From Trileptium ribeirensis (lineage: Eukaryota > Nematoda > Enoplea > Enoplida > Thoracostomopsidae), in contig JASANE010019494.1 in the NCBI GenBank assembly GCA_030248225.1, positions 1 to 64,000 on the forward strand: a DNA stretch of 64,000 nucleotides, in the 5' to 3' direction. The translations under genes and the position numbers were made by a program. This document shows, in pieces, positions 37,500-49,785 of the stretch; within the stretch, counting starts at the first letter, position 1; every line of letters begins with the position of its first letter. Below the pieces are notes generated by a model that did no database searches, was not told the origin of the DNA, and saw only the letters and a program-made list of their open reading frames with translations.

Positions 37500-40400
37500 A
37501 CACTATTATTTTTACTATTCGCGAGAAGATAAATCGTACCGCCGTCGTGAACACCGGTCAGAGTTTGAACGATTGCAAGTTGTTGATCAGTCCACGACGA
37601 GGATTTCGTCCCCGTCGAACAGGAGACAGGAAATTTCGTCAAGCTATAAGCAGAAACAGAGGCAGAACAGCTAAGTGCGCCAGAAACATGGAGTCGACGT
37701 TTAAAACACTCGACCGATGGTGCCAAAACATCATCCAGCGGCAGTCTGTTCCACGGCCTCACAACCCTTAAAGCAAACGAGTAAAGGCGACAGTTTAGGT
37801 TCGATCGTGGTTTGATCAACTTCATTGAATTTGTTCATGTCGATGTAGTTCGGGATCTGCCATCTCAAAGATGTTTCGCCAATCAAAGTCCACTAAGCCA
37901 TGCAGAAGCTGATAAGTCAAGATTAAATCAGCGCGATGTCGGCGAGTCTTCAACGTTTGCAATTTGAGAAACCTGAGTCGCTGTAAATAATCCATACTGG
38001 TTGTACCTCCAACGAACCGTGTGGCGCGGCGCTGGACTCGTTCCAGAATGTCGACATCGCCTAACTGATGTGGACTCCATGCCTGACTTGCATGTTCCAG
38101 TTTCGGTCTTACTAGAGCACGATACAGTAGTAGGAATGGTTTTACAACCAAACGTACGCGCGAGAACAGTAACAACCTTATGACACTCAGCGACAATTCG
38201 TTGACAATGCTGGGAAGTTATAGCATTGTCTGATATTATACATCCCAGATAACGCTCATGTTGGGAGTTTGCTATTGTCTAGTTATATAGAGTATATGTT
38301 CGTCCTGGATTCCGATGGCCAAAACGCATAACCGCACACTTGTTAGCACCGAAAACCATGCGAGAAGTATTCGCCCATTGTGTTACTGAATCAAAGTCTG
38401 TTTGTAACATCAGACCGCTTTCACCACGGACTAGTGAAAAGCAATGAATGAGGGATGCATCGTCAGCAAATTTCAAAATTGACGTTGCTATTCCATCATC
38501 AATAGCCATGTGCAGCTAGCTTAAGCAAAAATCGCTCGTGTGAAACAACATCAAATGCTTTCCTAAGGTCAAGGAGCACTACATCGGCACATAGTTGATT
38601 GTCCAGGTGACCAGTGAGTTTGTGGAAGAAGTCCACTAATTGGATAGTGGTTGATCCACGACTTCTGAAGCCAAATTATGAACCACTTGTAAGATTGTGC
38701 ATATCAAAAAACCAGGTGATCTTGGTTTTTATGATAGATTCCAGCAATTTGGAGCAGGATGACGTTAGACTTATAGGTCTGTGATTAGCAGCATCGATCT
38801 TAGAACCTGATTTAAATCTAGGAACAACTTTCGCCCGTAACCAGTCAGTAGGTAAACAATTAGAAGTGAACGACTTATTGAACAATGTAGCCAGTGGAGC
38901 AGCCAGAGAAAATCGACGCTTCGACAAGAGAAGGTTTGAAATTTGATCATCTCCCGGAGCGGCGTTTGGCCAGCGGTGAGAAATTGCATTTGCCACTATT
39001 AACAGTGTGAAATCGATATTCGAGAGCGATTACACTGTGCGCTGACGAAAAACAGGAATGTTATCTAATGGTTCTTTTTGAAAAACAGATGCAAACTGGT
39101 CATTGAATAGAGCTGCAACTTCAGCAGCATCATTTCTTACAGAGCCGTCATGACGGCGGAAACAGTAAGTCAGTTTTGTTGATGTGATTGAGTGGGTTGG
39201 AATTTATTTGACCAGTCAAGCTATTTAGATACTTTCGGCGTGATCTCATGACTTCGTAATCACACAGATTTTTGGCTAGACCATAAAGGGCCCATGAATG
39301 TTGATTACGATGGCGTTTGTAGTGGGAATAAGCATTTTTCTGACGAGCGAGTGCACGGCGACAGTCATAATCAGCCCACACAGGGAAACTTCGATTTTGT
39401 TGCAGCAGCACATATAATTCTACTGCACTGGATACGCAATTTCGCATTAAAAGCCACATTTCATTTACAGTTTGGGAATCATCCAGTCGCAAGTTAGCAC
39501 TAATATAATTTTGTATATGCTCACTATTTACTTTTCGCCAACATCGCTTCGGACTAGTTTGTAGATCATCAGTACCCAGCTTCGATGTAAAGCACACTCC
39601 TTGATGATCGCTCCTCCTTAAAACGGGTATAATATCCACACAGAGCACTATGTCCGAATTACAGAAAACTGCATCTAATGTGTTATCGCCTCTGGCTGGA
39701 GAATACACGTGCTGAGTAAGACCAAGGTTAAAAATAGTATGTACAAAGCAGGGAGTAACCAGAATTCCGGTTCCGGCGAAAATCGTGTTCCAGTTGCGGT
39801 TCCGGCAAAGGGCAAAAACCATACCGCAACCGGAATTCGGGTTTAAAAATTTTCCATGTTTTTTGTTTCATCCTGTAATCCAAACATATGTAATATATTA
39901 TACAATGATCAAGCTCTAATACAACCAAGCAAAAGAAAAGATTAACTAACCAATTTGCCCAGTGAAACGTAAGTAGGGCACATAATTTGAGCAGGAATTT
40001 TTCATAATAACCTGCAGGAGTTTGTTAAATTAAAGCCAGGTCGATGCTTGTTGCAGCTATTTTACACATCCAGAAGTCTGTGGGATACGTTTGAATTAAA
40101 CCGGTCCAACTCGGTAACAGAGTATGGCTTACACAGAAGTACTTAATGTATGCTTGGCTAACATAAATTGCGTCAAGCACCCGCCAGTGCGCTTGTATAC
40201 TTGGTAAATCAGTCTAAATTGAAGTAAACTAACATTATCTGCAACGCAGCTAGAAACTGCTTTCTTGGGAATGAACTGTATTTATTGAAACTGTGCGAGC
40301 AGTATCACAGTGTGTCTCATTTATAACATTCTGATTAGAAAGTTATCTTCATTATGATCTAACTGACGTGCACTGTTTGTCCAACGCTAGCCTAAAGAGT

Positions 40401-41345
40401 GTCTCTGGCCACTGATCAAAAAATTACCTTCTATCTATTATTTTCTCTTAGAATCATATAAACCAATAATTTTAAGTTTCCTACATAAGAACATGCAACA
40501 AACGTATGTGTAGTAAATGGAGGCGGATGGAGAATGAGCGAAAGTGTGTATTCTACGCTCCAAGCTTTGTAAGCACATTCGATTTGACGCAGTATACGCA
40601 ATAGTGTATAGTGGAAGACATTTTGTGCTCTGAATGTCCAAAAACCTACATATTTGATCGATAAATAAACATTAGCTTCCTCAGCCTCCTCAAAGTTTCA
40701 GAAACGCAATAATGCCATCGCAATGCATTAAGTTTAATGTCAAAGTTATTTTTAATGCATTTTAAATCCACTATACCTTCATTTCTTCCGTCATCTGTTT
40801 TACTATATATAAATTTCGAAGACCAGGTTCCGGTTCCGGATCTGGTTTAAATGGACGGTTCCGGTTATTCCCAGCTACAAAGACATCACAAGTTGGTGGC
40901 CAGGACTGTTGTAACCAGTTAATTTGCGGGTAGTTAAAGTCACCAATTATCACGAGAGATCCGCAAGGTATTACGGCAAGGTTCTTTGCATAATCAAAAG
41001 GAGCAACATTTGTGGCATCAGTGTTGGTGGGCGAGCGGTATACACAACAAACTAATAGTACGCTAGCCGATGTTGAATTTGACACAAGACACGTTGCTAT
41101 ATCCGGATGACTCTGAGTGTTCGGCACAACGCGAGGGTTTAAGGAGTGATGTACATAGATAATACAACCACCGTCGTGTGTGTAGCGATCTCTGCGGAAC
41201 AGACTGTACCCATCAAGTTTATACTCTGCGTCGTCTCTATCTGGCACTGCCCATGTCTCTGTCACACCTATGAGCTTAACGTCGCTGTTCTGGTGTATAA
41301 ACAAGTATAGATGATTCATTTTATTACATAATGAACGAGCGTTAA
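37500..41345 (-). pseudogene. LINE-2 ORF2: endonuclease and reverse transcriptase, frameshifted and hAT-interrupted
   Basis: The N-terminus reads FNARSLCNKMNHLYLFIHQN, then VTETWAVPD, GGCIIYVHHS, VCCVYRSPTNT and VIIGDFNYPQINW (41319-40885). The hAT element at 39749-40874 follows; translation resumes as FVHTIFNLGLTQHVYSPARG and RRSDHQGVCF (SDH motif, 39735-39580). The RT domain shows APGDDQISNLLL and NHRPISLTSSCSKLLES (38996-38720), FADDASLIHCF (catalytic FADD, about 38460), LVRPKLEHASQAWSPH and RVQRRATRFV (38110-38020), and VVRPWNRLPLDDV (about 37770). Frame changes occur near 39150, 38670, 38520, 38270 and 37825. Confidence 0.9.
39749..40874 (+). mobile_element. hAT non-autonomous element N1, copy 4, inside LINE-2
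   Basis: This 1126-bp element begins CAGGGAGTAACCAGAATTCC and ends GGTTATTCCCAG. It is flanked by an 8-bp duplication with one mismatch (GTACAAAG at 39741-39748, CTACAAAG at 40875-40882). Removing it and one duplicate restores a continuous endonuclease reading (DVF then VHTIFNLG), so the insertion occurred in a LINE with intact frame at that point. This is the longest full-ended copy in the window and shows the most complete interior. Confidence 0.93.
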
Positions 41346-41394
41346 ACTACACATTTTAAAAAACTTTTCCCATGCATAGCGTTAACATTGTTGG

Positions 41395-41515
41395 TATTTG
41401 AATGGTTTGAAGAAACATTAATATTATTACTATCATTACTATTATTATTATATACTATTATTATATTCATTATTATTATTACTATTATAAATATTATTAT
41501 GATTTCCGTTAGCAG
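41395..41515. repeat. ATT-rich microsatellite inside LINE-2 ORF1/ORF2 junction
   Basis: A run of ATT/ACT trinucleotides, read on the minus strand as an Asn-rich stretch (SNGNHNNIYNSNNNNEYNNS). It probably arose by slippage after insertion, or is a low-complexity linker of the ORF1 protein. Confidence 0.8.
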
Positions 41516-42540
41516 ATTTAGCAGTGTCATCAGAGCAAATATAATTTAAACTACTTATTGTTGTGCTAGCAGGCCGACACTCTGGGCTACTGCCGATTGT
41601 GAGTTGGTAGTGTGCACTACTGCGTTCTCTCGGCCTAAAAGTTTCGCTCACGACGCGGATTTACAACTTCAATAATTTGCATGCCACGCAGGCGAACGTT
41701 AGACTCGCCTGGTCGTCGACGTTCAATATACTGCTGATATATCGCCTTTTCACTTTGCTGCTCCGTGAGTGTAAGATCAGATTTAATGCTAATCTTTTGC
41801 AACAAGCCATCAGTACACTCAGCCAATTTGCACAGATTAGACAAAACCATTAACTGATTTAGCTTCTGTAAAACTGATCTTCAAGGCTTGTGGGTGAGTA
41901 TCACCAGTGCTTGTGACAACCTCTTTCCCAATCCGAGCAACATCAGTTTCACCTAGACAGTTGCTATCAATTCCGATTGCCGTAAACAGTTCTGATACAA
42001 GATGTCGATCATCGACTGGTTCACCGTTGGAGGTTTTAGATTAAACACCATGACGTCCTTGCGGCGACGTTCACAGTACCGAAATTTAGAAACGCCTTTT
42101 CTGCAGCTATATCAGCTCCTTTTTGGGCAATACTGTCGTCCGGTGCAATATCTAGGGGAGGAACAGATCCGGCCGGACATTGACTGGACTGTGAGAGCTT
42201 TGCCTCAATGGCTACAATTTTATCGGTGAGGTTTTTAAGGAAACCCTCCATTTCGTCAGATCGTTTCTGACTACCAAGTTTACTACAACAGGATTGCACT
42301 CTTGGCAAAGCCAAAAAACCTTGCCGGGTTTTTCACTACTTCCTTGGCTACTGGAGCTGGAACTGTAACACAGCGAGCACGAAATTCAGCGTTGCACCTA
42401 CTGCATATGATATAGGTATCATTGAATTCAAGCAAGTTGATTTGCTTGCCACAATTGAACTGGTGACAAACTAGTGCGTCATCATCACCATTATTATCTC
42501 CCACAGATTGACGAGTGGATCTTGTTGGCAATTGGCTCAT
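41448..42540 (-). pseudogene. LINE-2 ORF1: zinc-finger and coiled-coil protein, frameshifted
   Basis: A start at about 42540 gives MSQLPTRSTRQSVGDNNGDD. It is followed by a Cys-rich PHD/zinc-finger-like segment, VCHQFNCGKQINLLEF and IICSRCNAEFRARCV, as found in the ORF1 proteins of CR1 elements. A second segment (42314-42036) has a short helical heptad-like stretch, FLKNLTDKIVAIEAKLSQ. A third (41850-41635) ends EVVNPRRERNF. Frames change between the segments. ORF1 proteins of this group bind the element RNA. Confidence 0.7.
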
Positions 42541-42578
42541 CTTATAAGCATTCACTATATAGCTTGTAAAGTTATATA

Positions 42579-42807
42579 CAGTACTCGCCAAAAATGACCG
42601 TCGCATTTCGAGCGAGCGAGTTCGAGCGAGTCGCGAGCGAGTCTCGAGCGAGTGGCTCGCTCGAGATTTCGCAACTATTTAAATTAATAGAAAATTCTAT
42701 TTTTAGAACAAATTTATTTCGAGCGAGTCGCGAGCGAGTCTCGAGCGAGTCGCGAGCGAGTGTCGAGCGAGTCGCGAGCGAGCGACAGTCATTTTTGGCG
42801 GGTACTG
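42579..42807. mobile_element. Tc1/mariner-like MITE filled with GAGCGAGTC repeats
   Basis: The left end CAGTACTCGCCAAAAATGA and the right end TCATTTTTGGCGGGTACTG are near-perfect inverted repeats (about 26 bp), flanked on both sides by TA (42577-42578, 42808-42809), the Tc1/mariner target. The interior consists of two blocks of CGAGCGAGT/CGCGAGCGAGTC units around an AT-rich centre (about 42670-42715), themselves largely inverted relative to each other. It is non-coding. It lies right at the 5' side of LINE-2 ORF1. Confidence 0.82.
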
Positions 42808-42809
42808 TA

Positions 42810-43790
42810 ATACCTCAATAAATAGATAAATGTATAGGTAAAGAAACTCTTATAAAATTTATATAATTATATATAAATGCCTGATCAGCAACCCCAGGTT
42901 ACCTATGGCGGGGGGGGGTAGGTGGATGGTGTGGAATCGTATCCCAGTGGATGGTGTGGAATCGTATCCCAGGTCAACTGGAAGTTTCGCAATAGTATTT
43001 TGCCGGGGGTATTATTCCTCGTTGGCGTTGGCGTATTTAGTATTTACTGACTAAAAATGCTCATTTCTGAGCTTCATTTTACTTAGGATTTTAACTAAGA
43101 GTCGAAATATAAGCAGTAGTATCGAGTTTTGCTGTAGCCGTTTTTAGCTGGAACGAACGCTTTTGATGTCACCTAAAAACACCTGTGGGTGCTGTCAGGT
43201 TGACCTGGGAAAGATACAAAATTAACCAGGTTGACATGATCTGGATAAACCGCCGAACTCCTGTAGTAGCACTAAAATCCTGCGCACTTTTATCTTAGCG
43301 GAAAACCAGAGCCAAATTGAATTTTATTTTATTACTAACCCGCTGTTACCTTTAACCCCACAGTCACAGCCAGTAGCACATACCGAATTGCTGTCTGCGG
43401 ACGACAGCACCCTATCGTAAAACGACACATGATATGCTGCGTTTTCGCAGCTCAATCTGTAAATGGTTGTATGCACTGCGCTTGATCACTGTTTTCAGTA
43501 CAAGCAGCAACTAGCTGTGTCGGTGGGCTCGATTGTCAAGATAGCTTTGCATTTTGCAATGACTTAATTAGTAACCGTTTCCAACTGGGTCGAAAACCGG
43601 GTGTTACCTTTAACACAATAGTCACAGCCTGTAGGACATAAAACTAGTAACTCTATCGAGATTGCAAAACGTAGTGAAGCATACGTACACTTACGCCTAA
43701 GCCTTTGCGTGCACATCAAATCAGCTTTCGATAGCATGCGTCGATATGCTATGTGTGGACATCATGCAATACCAGCACGTTATAACAAAA
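42810..43790. other. Interval without genes
   Basis: It holds a short tandem duplication of GTGGATGGTGTGGAATCGTA at 42922-42970. Two stretches near 43340-43400 and 43590-43640 share TAACCCCACAGTCACAGCC / TAACACAATAGTCACAGCC, indicating a ~250-bp diverged duplication. No coding signal. Confidence 0.5.
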
Positions 43791-43792
43791 CT

Positions 43793-45290
43793 AACACCGT
43801 CAATGAGTTTCTCATGCCCGAAAACCCTCCGGTGCAACTTATCAGCCGACCAAGACGTCAGAACAAATTTTCAAATTTTGGGTCGAGGAACCACGCGGTT
43901 ACCTCAAACCCCATAACTCCAAAACCGAAGCCTTAATCGAAAAACAAAAAAGGCATCGGCATTTATCATTTTACTATGAAATAAAACCAACCCGAAAAAA
44001 ATTCGAAAGTTACGATAAAATAATCTTGCTTCCGTGAAAGGTACTAAAATGGTATAAAACCCTAATTTTAATCTAACCCCGAACCAAAGGGGCGCCATAC
44101 CTTTGTACCCATGGAACCATGGGTCGTAGAGTCCAACCAATACCGGCAATAAGTTTCCCATGCCCGAAAACCTCCGAGTGAAACTTTTCAGCCGTCCTGG
44201 ACGTCAGAACAAATTTTCTAATTTTGGGACGAGGAACCATGAGGGTGCCATACCTCAAACATCCAAACCGGAGCCTTAATCGAAAAACAAAAAAGAGGCA
44301 TCGGCAATTAGGCATTTATCATTTCACTATGAAATAAAACCAACTAGGGAAAGAAATTAGATTATTAAGATAAAAATAACCTTGCTTCCGTGAAGGGTAC
44401 TAAAAACCCTTATTTTGACCTCAGACCCTCAACCATGGGGCGTCATACCTCCATACCCATGGGTCGCAGAGCAAAACCAGCACCGGCAATGAGTTTCTCA
44501 TGCCCGAAAACCCGCAAGGGAAGCTTTTCGGCCGACCAGAATGTCAGAACAAATTTTCTAATTTTGGGACGAGGAACCATGAGGGTGCCAAACCTCAAAC
44601 CCCATAACTCCAAAACCGGAGCCTTAATCGAAAAACAAAAAATGGGCATCGACATTCATCATTTTACTATGAAATAAAACCAACCAGAGAAAAAAATTCG
44701 AAAGTTACGATAAAAATAATCTTGTTTCCGTGAGGGGTACTAAATGGTGTAAAAACCCTCATTTTGAACTCTGACCCCGAACCAAAGGGGCGCCATACCC
44801 TTGCAGCCATGGAATCATGGGTCGCGGAGTAAAACCAACACCGGCAATGAGTTTCCCATGGCCGAAACCCCCAAAGTGAAAGTTTTTAGCCGCCCAGGAC
44901 GTCAGAACAAATTTTCTAATTTTGGGACGAGGAACCATGAAGGTGCCATACCTCAAGCCCCATTACTCCAAAACCGGAACCTTAATCGAAAAACAAACAA
45001 AAGGCATCTGCAATTATATTATCATTTTACTATAAAATAAAACCATCCAGAGAAAAAATTAGATGGTTAAGATAAAAATAAACTTGCTTCCGTGAAGGGT
45101 ACTCAAATGGGGTAAAAAACCCACATTTTGACCCCTGACCCCAAATCAAAAAACGCTCGTGGATGTACACGATAAATCGACTATGCCGGTTCGGATGAGC
45201 CCAAGATCATGAAAATCGGTTAACGCGTTCTCGAGTTATGGCCGGTCACACACACAGACGGAATTTAAAAGATTATCACCCCTGCAACAC
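43793..45290 (+). repeat. Repeat R345, four tandem units
   Basis: Units start near 43793, 44137, 44477 and 44837 with ACCGGCAATGAGTTTCCCAT or close variants, periods of about 344, 340 and 360 bp. Each includes ATTTTGGGACGAGGAACCAT, CTTAATCGAAAAACAAA, a TTTACTATGAAATAAAACCA string and a CCATGGAACCATGGGTCG palindrome. The array ends with CGACTATGCCGGTTCG and GAGTTATGGCCGGTCACAC, as does the single-unit copy at 28040-28520. On the minus strand each unit is open for 60-85 codons, but there are no codon-level signs of selection that I can see. Confidence 0.85.
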
Positions 45291-45700
45291 CATCTCCACT
45301 ACGTTTCACATTTGACTGAAATACCTCCACTCAGAAATTTAGGGCAGCAACTCAAACTCTTACCATGGTGTGAACGTTCTCATAATGTTACCAAATTATA
45401 AAGTCAAGCACGAAGATGAAAAAGAAACAACTAAAATAAAATTTTGAAATTAAACGAAAATTATGCAATTAGGTGGTCACGCCACCTTAGAAAACGATCA
45501 ACTAAACTAAATTACACAAAAAACACAATAAACTCAATAATAGTGAATTTAAATTACACATGAACACATTAGGCGACACATATAAAAAATTCAAATGTGT
45601 AAAAGTGTGTATTAATGATGTGTAGCGTGTATATGTGTCAGTTATTAAGTATTTTAAAACTATATACGATGTTTACATATATAATTAACTCTTAACACTA
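45291..45700. other. Spacer before LTE copy B0, nothing recognised
   Basis: AT-rich; no gene or RNA signal. Note a GTGT/CACA-rich stretch near 45590-45640. Confidence 0.4.
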
Positions 45701-47570
45701 GCGTCGTTTTGTTTTGCGTGATTGTTGGGGGTAGGGTGGAGGTCTAATTTTTTGTGACAGCTATCGGCATTTAGAAAGATGAGGGGATTCATCACCGAAG
45801 ATTGTGCGGAACGAGGTGTGATCACTAGAATGCCGGTGGGGCGCAATTAATAGCAAGCGTTCTTTGGCTGCGACCCGTGTCTTGCGAGGCAGCGTGACTA
45901 CTTCTATGCACTCGTTTTTCCAGAAACTCGGACCTGAAGACGCTAGGAAGAATATTTATTTGTGATAAAACAATTAGATTGTACAGAACACGAGTTTTAC
46001 TCCACAATTCTTTTTAGTTTACGTCGATTCCTGGCCACTACTAATTTTGCTCGCTTTTCGTTCGATCCTATATGCATCCGCACTTGTAATTTTTTTGTTT
46101 CTATTACACCTTAAGATTTAGATTATCTATTACGTTATTAGCTCTCTGGTGAGATTAATACAGAGTATCCTAGAAAGATATACACCGTTAATTCTATTTA
46201 ATTACCTGAACCTAAGGCCTTAGATTTAAGCTGTATAATTACCCCTATCTTATGTAATACACACCTGGAAAGAATGCACGAGGGTTATATTATGAACTAG
46301 GTTGTGATTGAAGTACACACCCTAGTTGTAACTTTGTCTGCCCAACCCGTAGAACCTGAAAAGAATGCCAGAAAGCTAGTTTTTGAGGAAGACTTGAAAA
46401 AGCTTTAAGACCAGTCGTCCTAATGTCACGCCCGAGATTTTTGAACGGGTTTGGCCCCAAAACCCTCTTAAATAGCTTAGGAACCCCCTATTTCCCAGAC
46501 TGTTGGCCAAGCATATTTCCACTGATGCCTCCTTTGATTCCAAAACAAGATGATGGAACGACCATGAGAGGCTAATGGGGACGTATATATTATGGGGCGA
46601 ACCCCGGCACACTACGGACTGAAATCCTTAACTTTAATTCTCACGACCGCGCCCACATCTGTTTTATCCCGGTTAACTACTATTCCCGTTCTTTTTCAAA
46701 TTCACCATTTACCCCCTTCGCTGAAATCTAGTGTACCACTGACGCTCCCGATCAAAATTTATTTCATTCATTAACCGAGCTCCTAATCCATCCTTATTTC
46801 TTTCAATCCCTTCCGTTCCTCATTCTCTTTTTATGTTTCCGTCCCTAATCTTTTTCATTCAAATTTTTCTTCTTTCTTTGTCCGAGAGGACTTCTTCGAA
46901 TTTAGGAACCCCCAAGTATAATAAAATTTCCTGAAACAACTATTTACATGATTAGACACATATAGTACAGGATATACAACAATATAAAATAAAAACATAT
47001 AGATATTTAAGATTTCAGTCTTTTGGCTTATAATTTCTTATTTGGTCCTAAAACCGGTTCTTCTGGTTGGCATTTCTTTGGCATCATTCTTTCTAATTCC
47101 TCTCACAATCATCGTTTTATCGATTTTCGTAATTATTGAAGCTCTAGTTTGAGACCACCGGGAATTATTTGTGTCGACGGGCCTCGCGTTGATACACGGT
47201 TACGATTTTACCATTGGTCTCGCGCCGTTTCCTTGTACACCGTTTATTTATACTGTTCATCCATCGAGTCTTATCGCTTGTCGTTTCGTTAATGAATCAG
47301 TTCTTTATTTTGTCTTCGGCAGTTTGTTCCATATACCGGTTCTATTTACCATTTTTTGACGTATATAGCATCGGTTTCTTTTTCATTGCCACTCTGCTTC
47401 TCATATGATCGCTGTTTTTTATCGTTGCCACTTTCGTCATTGCCCGTTCCACTGGATTTATTCCCGGAATCGTTGCTCCGATTAAAACAGTTAGATAAGG
47501 CACACAATCCACGACACAATTCTTTTAGTGCTACCCTTACTTTTGACCACCGATATTTTTAATCCTAACT
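45700..47570. mobile_element. LTE element, copy B0 (tag CCTGRAAAGAAT)
   Basis: It opens with TTGTGACAGCTATCGGCAT and GGGATTCATCACCG, the same start as B2 (about 48850) and C (50610). Its three tags are CCTAGAAAGATA (46168), CCTGGAAAGAAT (46264) and CCTGAAAAGAAT (46355), which sit at the positions where B1 has CCCGAACGGAA. Flanking sequence such as TTAATTACCTGAACCTAAG and GGGTTATATTATG is shared with B1. The third tag is enclosed by TCTG (46337-46340) and CAGA (46369-46372). It continues into the pyrimidine block (46640-46920) and the start of the body, which stops near 47560. Confidence 0.6.
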
Positions 47571-47589
47571 TGGTACTGCTCTGTCAAAA

Positions 47590-48840
47590 GCACGGCTCTA
47601 CTGTTCGTTTTTATTATTTTTGTATTTATTATATACTTCTTATACTTTAGATTAACTATTATTGTAACATATCTCTTTTGAGGTTAATACTGAATGCCCC
47701 GAACGGAAGCACTAAGTAATTCTGTTTAATTTCCTGAGCCTAAGACGTTAGGTTTAAGATGAATAGTATATAACTCCTATCGTATGTTACACACACCCGA
47801 ACGGAATGAATGAGCGTTATATTATGTACACAACCTAGTTGGAACTTTATCTCTTGCGGTCCTCCGGCACCCGAACGGAATACGCAACAGGTGGCTATGA
47901 GGAGAGAAGGATCTTAAGAATTGGTCGTCCTATTCGTCCACCACACTCCTTACTCGCACTGGGTTTGCTCAAGAAGTAGACCCCTGAACGAAGCCCACCT
48001 CGGAGACTTCTCACTCGGCTCACGGCCGATGATTGACACTATCTGTATACTACGTAGTAAGTTATATGACACTATATCTTGACCTTACGGCTTAAATATT
48101 TAACCTCAAACACCTAGTTTCTGGTAATATAATATTATTGAACATATAGAATAGTTTGGGCATGAATGTACCAATCAATATTTATTTCGTTGAGACGTTG
48201 CTAACGTGGCACTCAGCTCGACAGTGCTGGAACCAAATTCGAAAAATAATTGCAATAAGACTTGAAACCCAGCTTTGCTAACATAATTCTTTACGTGCCG
48301 CCACTTCCAATCAGAAAAGCAATAAGCGCGACAGCGTAACCAGAAATTGGTTGCTACGTGACACTATATAGGACTAAGATGCAAACTGTTAGGTCAGCTA
48401 TTACTCAAACGCTGGTTGAGCTTGGTATAATGTATTTAATGACGTCCGAACTGAATGTAGACGACAACCAAACTGAACTTGACCTAAAATTAAAATAAAC
48501 AAAGGGTTATCTAATAAGTTAAACTAAAGGGTTTTATGCAAATTAGAATGAGTTGGACCGAAAATAAAGAGGAGTTAAACTTGAAAAGGGCAGGGAGCGG
48601 TTTATAAGTGAATTTTTATAAAACCAATTATTTTGGTCTCAGCGGTTAGTAACAGTTTTGGGGTTTTTGGACGGTTTTGGACCCAAAACCCCTTGGATAG
48701 CCTGGAGAACCCCGAGAATAACTAAAATTTTGTGAAACCAAGGTAATTTGGTATACCGGGAGGGTTAGGAACCCAAATAAGGTTTCCGGACGGGTTTGGA
48801 CCCAAAACACTCCTAAATATCTTAAGGAGCCCCTACTTGT
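47590..48840. mobile_element. LTE element, copy B1 (tag CCCGAACGGAA)
   Basis: The tag occurs at 47697, 47796 and 47870 as CCCGAACGGAA, with a fourth variant CCCTGAACGAAGC at 47982. The third is enclosed by TTGCG (47854-47858) and CGCAA (47883-47887); the fourth by AGAAGT (47972-47977) and ACTTCT (48006-48011). Hairpins further on include ACGTT-GCT-AACGT (about 48202) and AACCA-GAAAT-TGGTT (about 48339). Downstream are two copies of a GGTTTTGGACCCAAAACC-type palindrome (48673-48690, 48792-48808). The TGTGACAGC start module is missing, so the copy is incomplete or fused to B0. Confidence 0.6.
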
Positions 48841-49785
48841 TTTGGTGGGTACGTTTTATTATGAATGCTATCGGAGTTAAAAATGGGATGGGATTCTTCA
48901 CCGAAAATTGCGTGGTCCAAAGAGTGGCCAGTAGTATGCCGGTGGGACGTCTTGGTTGGCGCGCGACCTTCTTTTTTCGTGATTAGTACTTTGCCTTATG
49001 TTTTGCGTTGCAGCGTGAAGTGACTCTAGTCACTCTTGCTTTAGCTAGATAGGCAACAAACGCGTATAAAATATGGTTGTTGCATAGCAGATAAAATGTT
49101 AAGGCACGTAATATTTGGCACCCGTAGATTGAGCTCACGGCACTATTCTAGTTTTCTGTTAGTATTTCTGTTTTAGTTCTAGAATTTACTTCAACTCGGT
49201 CACTCGTCTAGCTTTGGCTCGACTATCCCTGTTCCTATTAGTAACTATTTACCTAGGCCTAAGTTCTTAAGTTTATGTTATTATAACTATTGTTTAGTGG
49301 GTATGGTTTAAGTAATAGCAGGTTATGTATTACTTTGCTATAGCCCGTGTAGGTTGGTACAGCGATACCCCAGGCTGGCTGGTGCCACCGTATTTGATTA
49401 CCTTAACCTGAGCATTAGATTTATACTATTTCTTGTCAGTTATATTAGACAAGCCGACTCTAAAACTAGATAGTAGCGGTCGACTACTATTCTGTTGAAG
49501 TCTCTCAATCCGTACGAACTTCGGCTGGCTGCTCGCACAGAGAGATCCGTGGCCCCCGGCTGGCTGGCCAAGAATAGTAATTGGGATCTAGTGGCGACTC
49601 GAGAGGGTAATCCAATCCTCGCCCGGTCTACTCAAGAATAGCACGACTTGTCACACCGACCCCGGCTGGCTGCTGACCTAAAATAGAAAAACAATACCCG
49701 GAAACCCCCCCCACCCTCCCCCCGGGTTATCTACTGGGACACGGGGCAATTCTACATAAATAAGTATCAAAATTATTTACCAGGC

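Larger units (their letters stand above)
37480..42578 (-). mobile_element. LINE-2: CR1-like retrotransposon, near full length, disrupted
   Basis: On the minus strand: an ORF1 region (about 42540-41450) with a zinc-finger-like segment, ORF2 endonuclease (about 41345-39150), reverse transcriptase (39000-38280) and the C-terminal block (38200-37480). The endonuclease is split by hAT N1 copy 4. The Tc1/mariner-like MITE at 42579-42807 lies directly upstream of the ORF1 start. Many frameshifts show it is inactive. Confidence 0.85.

Noticed and set aside
43904..44956. Minus-strand frames in every R345 unit as a repeated protein
   Set aside because: Similarity is explained by DNA-level repetition; frames are closed between units and no known domain or codon-level constraint is apparent.
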